Notes under the pieces: generated by a model
The model's database searches: none
Told to the model about the DNA's origin: nothing
Seen by the model: the letters and a program-made list of their open reading frames with translations, nothing else
Assembly (NCBI GenBank): GCA_016874945.1
Contig: VGSO01000050.1
Location: 1-12,092, forward strand
Direction of reading: 5' to 3'
Origin: Deltaproteobacteria bacterium
Lineage (GTDB): Bacteria > Desulfobacterota > Desulfobaccia > Desulfobaccales > 0-14-0-80-60-11
DNA: 12,092 nt
Position numbers and translations under genes: made by a program
In this document: piece after piece, positions 1 through 5,758 of the stretch
Position numbering within the stretch: the first letter of the stretch is position 1
Layout of the letters: each line of letters opens with the position of its first letter

Positions 1-245
1 CCGAAGGCTTTGTAGTTGTGCAGATAGTAAGGCAGGACGACCATCACCGCGGAGGCGGCCACTCCGACCAGGTAGGTGAATTGGGCGATGTAAAAGCCCC
101 AGGACACGTCCCGGCCCATGCCGGTGATCCCCAGGCCGAACTGCAACTGCCGCAGGTAGACGAGAAAGCCCAGAATGACCAGGCCGCCCAGGATGCCCAG
201 GAGAGTGTAATATCTCTTGCTGCCGGTTAGCGCATTTTCAAGCAT
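1..245 (-). CDS. dsrP: DsrP, NrfD-family membrane subunit of DsrMKJOP (N-terminal part only)
   Basis: The first 81 codons are visible; the gene runs off the window start. Reading from the ATG at 243-245, the protein has a short cytoplasmic-type start, a hydrophobic helix at about residues 15-30 (LLGILGGLVILGFLVYL) and a second helix at about 52-74 after the stretch GLGITGMGRDVSWGFYIAQF. That pattern, with a polar GMGRDVSWG loop before a long helix, is typical of NrfD/PsrC-like integral membrane subunits. In the Dsr complex this protein is the menaquinol-interacting membrane anchor that partners DsrO and DsrJ. The start follows the dsrO stop by 8 nt and is preceded by an AGGTAGG ribosome-binding site. 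Position after dsrO and the family pattern together make the identity secure despite truncation. Confidence 0.9.
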   Translation of the reverse strand, partial: MLENALTGSKRYYTLLGILGGLVILGFLVYLRQLQFGLGITGMGRDVSWGFYIAQFTYLVGVAASAVMVVLPYYLHNYKAF

Positions 246-253
246 GACCTACC

Positions 254-1066
254 TCACACGATGTAGTAGACTTGCGGGTTGGTGCCCAGGAAGGGCTTGC
301 GCCGGATGGTGAATTTTTCCTTCAGGACTTCCCGAACCTTGGACTTGGCGTCCGTCAGATCCCCGAAGATCAAGGCGCCGTTGGAGGCCACCACGCAGGC
401 GGGAAGCTGTCCTTTGGCCAACCGCTCCTCGCAGAAGGTGCACTTCTCCACCACTCCCGGCTCCCGGGTGGGATAATCCTGGAACACCTCCTTGATAAAA
501 GGCCGGGGGTCTCTCCAGTTGAAGCTTCGGGCGCCGAAGGGGCAACCTGCCATGCAGAACCGGCAGCCGATGCAGCGGTGCATGTCCATCATCACCAGGC
601 CGTCGGGCCGCCGGTAGGTGGCCTGGGTGGGGCAGACCCGCACGCAGGGCGGATTGTCGCAGTGGTTGCACAGCAGCGGAAACGGCAGGTGCGCCACCTT
701 CTCCGGCATGTTGGCGTAATCCATTCCCGGAAACGCGTTATGGAAATGCTCCGCCCAGATCCACTTGATCTCCCACCGGACTTTTTCATCGGGAGAAACC
801 TTATCCTTGGGGTTCACCGGATTGTCCAAGTTAGGCACGTTGTGGACCTTGTGGCAGGCCTCGATGCACTTCTGGGCGGTGGCTTCGTCCATTTTCTTCA
901 TGTCCACCACCATGGCCCAGCGTTTGCCCTTCAGGGCTTCCGGCTTGGTCAGGAAGGCCGCCTCCAGCTCACCGGGAAAGAGCAGTTCAAAGGCTGACTT
1001 CCCTCCCAGCCCCAACAAGGTGGAGAGTCCGGCGACTTTGATAAATTTTCTTCTGTCCATACCCAT
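254..1066 (-). CDS. dsrO: DsrO, Tat-exported periplasmic iron-sulfur subunit of DsrMKJOP
   Basis: A 270-residue ferredoxin-like electron-transfer protein. The N-terminus MGMDRRKFIK carries a twin-arginine motif (R5-R6) followed by a hydrophobic stretch to about residue 30, indicating folded export to the periplasm. Cysteines visible: 67, 71, 133, 136, 141, 145, 165, 168, 171, 175, 209, 212 and 224. C165-C175 is a classic CxxCxxCxxxC motif, and C133-C145 a CxxCx4CxxxC motif. The total of 13 is fewer than the 16 that four full [4Fe-4S] sites need; the expected first CxxC near residue 60 is absent. It would pass electrons between DsrP in the membrane and DsrJ. I chose ATG at 1066: it overlaps the dsrJ stop (TGATG) and has GGAGGGA 6 nt upstream; a GTG at 1069 and an ATG at 1060 are alternatives. 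Confidence 0.93.
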   Translation of the reverse strand: MGMDRRKFIKVAGLSTLLGLGGKSAFELLFPGELEAAFLTKPEALKGKRWAMVVDMKKMDEATAQKCIEACHKVHNVPNLDNPVNPKDKVSPDEKVRWEIKWIWAEHFHNAFPGMDYANMPEKVAHLPFPLLCNHCDNPPCVRVCPTQATYRRPDGLVMMDMHRCIGCRFCMAGCPFGARSFNWRDPRPFIKEVFQDYPTREPGVVEKCTFCEERLAKGQLPACVVASNGALIFGDLTDAKSKVREVLKEKFTIRRKPFLGTNPQVYYIV

Positions 1067-1557
1067 CACTTTCCCTCCGCCTTAGCCACCTGCTTCTTTT
1101 CCTTATCCAGATGGCAGCCCCAACAGGTGGGCGCAACCGCAACGTAGTTGTGGCATTGATCGCAAAACTGGCTCTTATTGGAGTGACAATCCATACAGGT
1201 GTTGGAAAGGCTGGCGCCGAATTTCCGCCCATCGGAGGCGGTGTAGTCCCGGGGCCCGTTGCGCACCACCTCTTCCCGCCAGTCCACCAGCATCTGCATG
1301 TGATTGACCCGAATCCAGGCCGTGGGCTCGACGCACTTCTTTTCCTTCGCCGCAAGCTTCTGGATGGCCGGGGTGTCCAGACTGGGCTTGGGGGCCGGCA
1401 CCGCTTTCCCCAGATTTTTCCATAACGGGAGAGTCACCAAAACCAGGAAGATAGCCAGACCGGCAAAGACTTTATTGCGGTCATAGATCTTCTTCCGGAC
1501 TTTGGGCTTCTCGGCGAATACCCCAAACTCGTTTTTGTAATTGCCGTCGCCAGTCAT
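1066..1557 (-). CDS. dsrJ: DsrJ, periplasmic triheme cytochrome c of DsrMKJOP
   Basis: A 163-residue protein with one N-terminal membrane helix (about residues 30-46, FAGLAIFLVLVTLPLW) preceded by a basic segment, so it is anchored with its bulk in the periplasm. Three CxxCH heme c attachment sites are present: CMDCH at 121-125, CDQCH at 132-136 and CWGCH at 145-149. The upstream KKCVEPTAWIRVNHM segment contains C75, matching the conserved cysteine that serves as a distal heme ligand in characterised DsrJ; the His/Cys-ligated heme is the family hallmark. It is expected to exchange electrons with DsrO/DsrP or act on a periplasmic sulfur substrate; its true substrate is not settled for the family. 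The start ATG abuts the dsrK stop directly (TAA then ATG), with AGGTGA just upstream inside dsrK, implying translational coupling. Confidence 0.95.
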   Translation of the reverse strand: MTGDGNYKNEFGVFAEKPKVRKKIYDRNKVFAGLAIFLVLVTLPLWKNLGKAVPAPKPSLDTPAIQKLAAKEKKCVEPTAWIRVNHMQMLVDWREEVVRNGPRDYTASDGRKFGASLSNTCMDCHSNKSQFCDQCHNYVAVAPTCWGCHLDKEKKQVAKAEGK

Positions 1558-3249
1558 TTACTCACCTTCCTCGGCTTCCGGGGCCTCCGCCGCTTCCATC
1601 CCGGCTTCCTCGGTTTCTTCCCCGGCCTCACCTTTGACTATGGGATATACCAACTCCCGGTCACGCAGATCCATGTCCCGATCGATCTCGTCATCAAACA
1701 CCAGGGCGTTGCCCACCAATTCAGTGATGCCGGTGACTTCCATGCCCGGCACCCAATAGTTCACCAGGGTGGGCAGGGTGGCCCGGTCCAGGGCGCAGAT
1801 GCAGCCCAGATGGTTCACCCCGTATTTCTCCGCCACGTATTGCACCGCGGTGGCCCGGGGCAGGCCCCCCTTCATCCGGGTTTCCATGAACTCATCGGCG
1901 TTCAGGGCGGCGCTGCTGCCGCAGCAGAAGGTCCGCTCCCGGATGGTGTGGGGCGGCATTTCCACGAAGTTCTCTTCGGGCAGAACGCTCTTGATGATGT
2001 AGCGGGGTTCCTCGAAAATGCCCATACCCCGGCTGGTGTTGCAGGAGTCATGGAAGGTCAGCTTGATATGGGCGTTGCGCCTGGGGTCCAGCTTGAGTTT
2101 GCCGTGGTGTATCAGGTCCGCGGTGAACTCGGAGATGTGCACCATCTTGTGAGTCTTGGCGTTCTCAAACCTGGTGCCGGTGATGGGCGACACCGGCTCT
2201 TCCAGAAAGTCCACCGGCTGCCCGTAATAAGTGGGCATGTATTGGTTGCAGATGCGCCACATGTGGCCGCATTCGCCGCCCATGATCCATTTGACCTTGA
2301 GGCGCTTGGCCTCTTCGTAAATCTTGGCGTTGAGGCGTTTGCCCATCTCGTGGGAGATGAACCAGCCGAAGTTGCCGCCCTCGGCCGCGTAGGTGCTCAT
2401 GGTGTAGTCCAGGTCCAGATACTTGAAGAGCAGCAGGTAGCCCATCATGGTGTAGCTGCCGGGGTCGGCGAAGTAGTCGCCGGAGGGCACGACGAACAAA
2501 ATCTCCGCGCCCTTGCGGTTGTAGGTCACCTCGGTGGTGACGCCGGTGATGCGCTCGTTTTCCTCGGCCAGGAAGTCGATCATGTCCTTGTAGGCCTGGG
2601 GGGTGGCGCCGATGTGGCTGCCCTTCTCATAGCAGCTCCCCACCGAGGCCGCGGCCCATTCAATATTGAGGCCCACGGAGCTCAACAGCTCCCGGCCCAG
2701 AATGGTCATCTCCGCCATGTCGATGCCGTAAGGACAGAACAGCGAACAGCGCCGGCAGATGGTGCACTGGTGGAGGTAGGAAAACCACTCCCTCAGGACC
2801 TGTTCGTCCAGGTCCCGGGCGCCCGCCACCTCTCCCAGGACGCGCCCCGCCACGGTGAAGTAGCGCTTATAAACGGAGCGCATCAGCTCGGCCCGCAAAA
2901 CCGGCATATTCTTGGGATCGCCGGTGCCCAGGAAAAAGTGGCACTTGTCGGCGCAGGCGCCGCAGCGCACGCAGATATCAAAAAAGACCTTCAGGGACCG
3001 GAACCGGGCCAGCCGGTCTTCCATGCCCTCCAGGACGATTTCCCGCCAGTTGGGAGGCAGCTTCCAGTCTTCATCAGCCACGGACCAGTCCCGTGGAAAG
3101 GGATAGTCAAGAAATTTCAACCATTTGGCCGAAGCGGCGTTGACGTAAGTGCCCGGACGGAGGTCGGGCTTGACGGCCATCCACCCCTTCTCCGGGGGCT
3201 TATAACTGATCCCCGACAATAGCTCTTCTGGTTTGGGAACTTTCGCCAT
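1558..3249 (-). CDS. dsrK: DsrK, HdrD-like catalytic iron-sulfur subunit of DsrMKJOP
   Basis: A 563-residue cytoplasmic protein related to heterodisulfide reductase HdrD. Two ferredoxin-type motifs bind [4Fe-4S] clusters: C93-C96-C99-C103 and C162-C165-C168-C172. The C-terminal half carries the CCG-domain cysteines C327 (GGECGH), C403 (HDSCNTSRG), C442-C443 (FCCGSSAALN) and C483, which in HdrB/HdrD-like proteins bind the catalytic cluster. With DsrM it is thought to oxidise menaquinol and reduce the DsrC trisulfide made by DsrAB. No signal peptide or membrane helix is seen. The last ~25 residues are an acidic, low-complexity tail (11 Glu in residues 541-563) outside the recognisable domains. 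The ATG lies one base after the dsrM stop, with GGAGC about 9 nt upstream inside dsrM. Confidence 0.96.
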   Translation of the reverse strand: MAKVPKPEELLSGISYKPPEKGWMAVKPDLRPGTYVNAASAKWLKFLDYPFPRDWSVADEDWKLPPNWREIVLEGMEDRLARFRSLKVFFDICVRCGACADKCHFFLGTGDPKNMPVLRAELMRSVYKRYFTVAGRVLGEVAGARDLDEQVLREWFSYLHQCTICRRCSLFCPYGIDMAEMTILGRELLSSVGLNIEWAAASVGSCYEKGSHIGATPQAYKDMIDFLAEENERITGVTTEVTYNRKGAEILFVVPSGDYFADPGSYTMMGYLLLFKYLDLDYTMSTYAAEGGNFGWFISHEMGKRLNAKIYEEAKRLKVKWIMGGECGHMWRICNQYMPTYYGQPVDFLEEPVSPITGTRFENAKTHKMVHISEFTADLIHHGKLKLDPRRNAHIKLTFHDSCNTSRGMGIFEEPRYIIKSVLPEENFVEMPPHTIRERTFCCGSSAALNADEFMETRMKGGLPRATAVQYVAEKYGVNHLGCICALDRATLPTLVNYWVPGMEVTGITELVGNALVFDDEIDRDMDLRDRELVYPIVKGEAGEETEEAGMEAAEAPEAEEGE

Positions 3250-3250
3250 G

Positions 3251-4288
3251 TTATTTAAGCTCCTTTTCCACCGGAAGTCCAGCCTCGATCATTGCTTCGC
3301 GGTATTGGTCTTCAATCTCCATGTAGGAGTGGAACTTCACCGGATAATTCCAGGGGTTGACGTGCAAGACCCAGCGGTTGTTGGCCACCAGGTTCCGGCT
3401 GGGGCTCATGAATATCCCGGGCGCGTGCATCAGCTTGCTGAAGGGGAAATAGGCAAAGAGCACGCAGACCAGGAAGAAATGGATATAAAACAGGGAGCCG
3501 ATGCCCGCCGGCACCACCGGTTTCAACGTGGCCAGTCCCAGGGCCAACTGCTTCACCGCCACGATGTCCGTCTTAAAGAAATAGCGCATCAGGATGCCGG
3601 TAGTGGCAATGCCCAGGATGAGCAGCAGGGGGAAATAGTCTGCGGCCAGGGAGATATAGCGCAGCATGGGGTTGGTGATGCGCCGGCCCAGAAGATAGAG
3701 AACCGCCAACACCAGCACCACGCCGCTGATAAACACCGTGGGCATGAAGAACTGGGCGAACCCGTCCATGTGGTCCAGAAGTTGGACAAAGCCCGGGGTC
3801 GGTTCGGTGAAGAACCTGAGGTGCCTCAAAATCACCACCAGGAAGGCGTAATGGAAGGCTATCGCCCCTAGCCACAGCCATTTGTAGGACCAGTGCACCA
3901 GTTTGGCGCCTTGGGGATCCTCCTTGGACCGGAGCAACTCCGTCCGGGTATTGCGGAACAGGCTGCGGAAGGCCAGCACTTCCAGGGCCATCCGGCCCAA
4001 CAGGTGCTTGCCGGTGGCCGGGTTATCCAGCCTGTCCAGCCAGTTCCTTTCCACCCAGGGGAGAGTCCGGTTCTGGCCCCCGGTGGTGGGAATCCGGAAA
4101 GGCACCGGCGACCGGGCCCATTTAATGACCCGGTAAATAATCCCCTCAAAGAAGATAAGGATCGCCAGGTAGGGAACCACCACCCCGAAGAACATCGTCA
4201 GGTTGAATTGGACCCCCACATAGGCGATGATCACCAGACCCAGCACCGCGGTCAGGGCCACCATAAAATGACGTTTAAAAAAATCCAT
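3251..4288 (-). CDS. dsrM: DsrM, NarI-like cytochrome b membrane subunit of DsrMKJOP
   Basis: A 345-residue integral membrane protein. Hydrophobic helices are visible at about residues 8-27, 33-52, 136-155, 180-201, 218-236 and 264-283. Histidines in or beside helices (H146, H156, H270, H288) are candidate axial ligands for two b-type hemes, as in nitrate reductase gamma (NarI). DsrM oxidises menaquinol in the membrane and hands electrons to DsrK on the cytoplasmic side. A long polar loop at about 56-130 and a C-terminal tail from about 290 are probably cytoplasmic. The start is supported by GAGGTG 7 nt upstream. A 42-nt gap without a terminator separates it from the RsbRD-domain gene upstream, suggesting one transcript. 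Confidence 0.95.
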   Translation of the reverse strand: MDFFKRHFMVALTAVLGLVIIAYVGVQFNLTMFFGVVVPYLAILIFFEGIIYRVIKWARSPVPFRIPTTGGQNRTLPWVERNWLDRLDNPATGKHLLGRMALEVLAFRSLFRNTRTELLRSKEDPQGAKLVHWSYKWLWLGAIAFHYAFLVVILRHLRFFTEPTPGFVQLLDHMDGFAQFFMPTVFISGVVLVLAVLYLLGRRITNPMLRYISLAADYFPLLLILGIATTGILMRYFFKTDIVAVKQLALGLATLKPVVPAGIGSLFYIHFFLVCVLFAYFPFSKLMHAPGIFMSPSRNLVANNRWVLHVNPWNYPVKFHSYMEIEDQYREAMIEAGLPVEKELK

Positions 4289-4330
4289 TTATCGTCACCT
4301 CATTTGTTATTACGGTTTTCTGTCCCTACC

Positions 4331-4840
4331 CTAAAGATTCGCCAGATCTATGCCCTTGCTGCGCAGCAGCCCGCCAATCCGTTTTTTAACTTCGTCCACC
4401 CGGATTTCATAGAGCTTTTCCCGGCGCTTCATGTACACATCGAAACCCAGCAGGGCCAATCCGTCGATGCGGGATTCCAATTCCAGGCATTCCTCCGCCA
4501 GCTCCAAGTCTTGAAGCTCCTGGGCCAGTTCCTCCCGGATGATCTTCTTCAAGAGAAAGACAAAGGCCAGGGCCTGGGAAGGAGTGAAATCCTGCACCGC
4601 CCAGATGCGGACCACTTCGTCCAGGCTGTCCAGGAGTTGGTCCCGGTCCGCGCCGCTGACCAGCCCCTGGTAAAGCTCGGTGATGCCCTGGATGATCCGG
4701 TATCCCACGGGATTGTCAAAACGGTCCTTTTCCCGCTTAAAAAATTGGGCGGTTTGAGGGGGGTAATTCGCTAAGATCTGGTTCAGCCACCGGTCCAGGA
4801 TGAGGGACTTTTGGGTGGACAGGAGATTCGTCAATTTCAT
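4331..4840 (-). CDS. Stand-alone RsbRD N-terminal domain protein preceding dsrM
   Basis: A 169-residue soluble, mostly helical protein with no membrane segment. It opens with KLTNLLSTQKSLILDRWLNQI, the LxxxKxxILxxWxxxI pattern I associate with the RsbRD N-terminal domain, a globin-like sensor domain of RsbR stressosome proteins. Other features are the LYQGLVSG and DFTPSQALAFVFLLKKIIREE segments and a charged C-terminal helix. No STAS or other output domain follows, so it is not a full RsbR. Similar short proteins are, from memory, encoded just before dsrM in other sulfate reducers; a regulatory or assembly role for the Dsr complex is inference. No clear Shine-Dalgarno precedes the ATG, but an in-frame stop lies a few codons upstream and no other ATG fits. 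It is probably first in the dsr operon. Confidence 0.8.
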   Translation of the reverse strand: MKLTNLLSTQKSLILDRWLNQILANYPPQTAQFFKREKDRFDNPVGYRIIQGITELYQGLVSGADRDQLLDSLDEVVRIWAVQDFTPSQALAFVFLLKKIIREELAQELQDLELAEECLELESRIDGLALLGFDVYMKRREKLYEIRVDEVKKRIGGLLRSKGIDLANL

Positions 4841-4888
4841 AACTTCGGAATTTTCGGGAGATTACCCATGTGAATTAATGCTCAAAAT

Positions 4889-4917
4889 ACTTAAAACAAT
4901 TTGCCCTTGGGTGTCAA
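4889..4917 (-). promoter_or_regulatory. Possible promoter for the RsbRD-dsrMKJOP operon
   Basis: On the minus strand a perfect TTGACA (4912-4917) lies just after a terminator and about 70 bases before the RsbRD-domain start. The matching -10 is poor: at 17 bp spacing the hexamer is TTAAGT (4889-4894, 3 of 6). An activator-dependent promoter, or a different -10 in the AT-rich stretch behind it, is possible. Position is the stronger argument. Confidence 0.35.
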
Positions 4918-4919
4918 GG

Positions 4920-4942
4920 AAAAAAAAGCCGGTTATCCCGGC
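4920..4942 (-). terminator. Rho-independent terminator, minus strand
   Basis: Read on the minus strand, a 5-bp GC stem (GCCGG, loop GATAA, CCGGC; 4928-4942) is followed at once by eight T residues (4927-4920). G-T and A-T pairs can lengthen the stem into the T run. It would end transcripts from the small membrane-protein gene (5113-5343) and insulate the dsr operon that begins just beyond. Confidence 0.7.
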
Positions 4943-4954
4943 CTCCCGCCGATG

Positions 4955-4985
4955 CGGTTCTCGGTTTGCGGTTGTCGGTTTTCGG
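4955..4985. repeat. Short degenerate tandem repeat, 7-bp unit CGGTTNN
   Basis: Four consecutive 7-mers (CGGTTCT, CGGTTTG, CGGTTGT, CGGTTTT) are followed by a partial fifth unit CGG. It lies in non-coding sequence between the terminator and the small membrane-protein gene. No function is apparent; replication slippage or a remnant of a dispersed repeat are the simple explanations. Confidence 0.6.
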
Positions 4986-5112
4986 CTAAAATAGTAAGGA
5001 TAATTAACAGGTTAACGAATCGGTGGGCAGTATTTGAAAGGAAGATTGATATAATTTGAAACCGACCAGGTTTAGCTTACGAAATTGTCTGGGGCAAATC
5101 GGCAAATCGGCG

Positions 5113-5343
5113 TTAATCGGCGGTCCCGGCGTTCCTGGAATTATCCTCCCGTCTAAACTTCCACCGGCGCCGGACCCAACGGCCCCGGAATTCCAGAAAA
5201 TCGAACAGATAAATATTGCCCACCAGCACCAGGGTCATCCCCACCAAGTACCGCGGCTCATCCACCCCCAGGGATTGGAGGAGGAATTTGGCGAATAACA
5301 GGCAAATAAACGCCCGCAGGAAAAAGGAAAAGACCACTTGCAT
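5113..5343 (-). CDS. Small membrane protein of unknown function
   Basis: A 76-residue protein that I do not recognise. It has two hydrophobic helices (about residues 4-24, VFSFFLRAFICLLFAKFLLQ, and 32-50, LVGMTLVLVGNIYLFDFLE) joined by a short polar turn (GVDEPRY), then a strongly basic tail (RGRWVRRRWKFRRED). By the positive-inside rule both ends would be cytoplasmic, with the turn outside. The start ATG has no Shine-Dalgarno sequence, but a good promoter match ends five bases before it, so the mRNA may be leaderless. The gene stands alone between non-coding stretches, and a terminator lies about 170 bases after its stop. The membrane topology and promoter argue that it is real; its small size and lack of a known family keep confidence moderate. 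Confidence 0.55.
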   Translation of the reverse strand: MQVVFSFFLRAFICLLFAKFLLQSLGVDEPRYLVGMTLVLVGNIYLFDFLEFRGRWVRRRWKFRREDNSRNAGTAD

Positions 5344-5348
5344 GATGA

Positions 5349-5377
5349 ATTTTATCCCGGCGCCGGGAAGTTGGCAA
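5349..5377 (-). promoter_or_regulatory. Candidate sigma70-type promoter for the small membrane-protein gene, palindrome in spacer
   Basis: On the minus strand TTGCCA (5372-5377, 5 of 6 to consensus) and TAAAAT (5349-5354, 5 of 6) are exactly 17 bp apart. The predicted start of transcription falls at or next to the A of the ATG at 5343. The 12-bp palindrome CCCGGCGCCGGG (5356-5367) occupies the spacer and could be a binding site or chance. Confidence 0.5.
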
Positions 5378-5382
5378 GCGAG

Positions 5383-5644
5383 CAGTAATCAGTGATCAGT
5401 GGGACGGGCCTCCGTGCCCGTCTGCGTCAGTTGCCAATATTAACCACTAAGGCTGGGGGAAAAAGGATTGACAGAAGTTTAAAAAGTCCCCAAGCCGTTT
5501 TTATGCCGAGACACAAATCTTTTTCTTTGTGTATTCTCTGGGCCCTCAGCGTCTCTGTGGTTAATGTTACAGCAAACTCAGTTTAGCCGGCGCGGAGACC
5601 CGCGGCACCCAAAATTTACGGGGGGCCAGGATTATTGATTACTG
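5383..5644. repeat. Non-coding stretch of nested inverted repeats
   Basis: The 415-base gap 5344-5758 holds no convincing gene. It contains three inverted repeats. CAGTAATCA (5383-5391) pairs with TGATTACTG (5636-5644). Inside it, ATTAACCAC (5439-5447) pairs with GTGGTTAAT (5557-5565). A hairpin GACGGGC/GCCCGTC with a 6-base loop sits at 5403-5422. The segment at about 5505-5560 (GAGACACAAA, CAGCGTCTCTGTGG) resembles CACAGAGAC-type dispersed repeats that I recall from many environmental bacterial genomes. I read it as accumulated short repeat debris rather than a functional element. Confidence 0.5.
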
Positions 5645-5685
5645 TTCGCGGTTCGCCGCTTACTGCTCCCCGCTCACTTTCTATT

Positions 5686-5703
5686 TTGTTCTTCTTAGAA
5701 CAA
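5686..5703. promoter_or_regulatory. 18-bp palindromic candidate operator in the hisD promoter
   Basis: TTGTTCTTCTTAGAACAA is a perfect inverted repeat with 7-bp arms (TTGTTCT/AGAACAA) and a 4-base spacer. It covers the -35 hexamer and part of the spacer of the hisD promoter, a placement typical of a repressor site. Its length and TTGTT...AACAA ends match the layout of Rex (NADH/NAD sensor) boxes, but the inner bases differ, so the regulator is uncertain. There is no T run after it, so a terminator is unlikely. Confidence 0.45.
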
Positions 5704-5714
5704 TCGGATATAAT
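5686..5714 (+). promoter_or_regulatory. Candidate promoter for hisD
   Basis: A perfect TATAAT (5709-5714) lies 17 bp after TTGTTC (5686-5691, matching consensus only at TTG). A second TATAAT at 5725-5730 has no good -35. Either would give a 5' leader of roughly 20-40 bases before the hisD ATG at 5759. Confidence 0.5.
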
Positions 5715-5758
5715 AAAAAATCTCTATAATCTTCCGAAATGAAAGGCGGCTCCTGCCC

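Noticed and set aside
1810..3222. Long open frame (470 codons) on the plus strand opposite dsrK
   Set aside because: It is the antisense shadow of a GC-rich gene; its translation is rich in Gly, Ala, His and Val with no domain pattern, whereas the minus strand encodes an unmistakable DsrK.
3893..4774. Plus-strand open frame across dsrM and the RsbRD-domain gene
   Set aside because: It spans two well-supported minus-strand genes and their gap, and its translation has no recognisable features.
4955..4985. CRISPR-like or iteron-like array
   Set aside because: The 7-bp units are contiguous with no spacers, only four copies, and no cas or replication gene is nearby.
5392..5586. Plus-strand 64-codon frame in the gap before hisD
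   Set aside because: It lies across inverted-repeat debris, lacks a ribosome-binding site, and its translation looks random.
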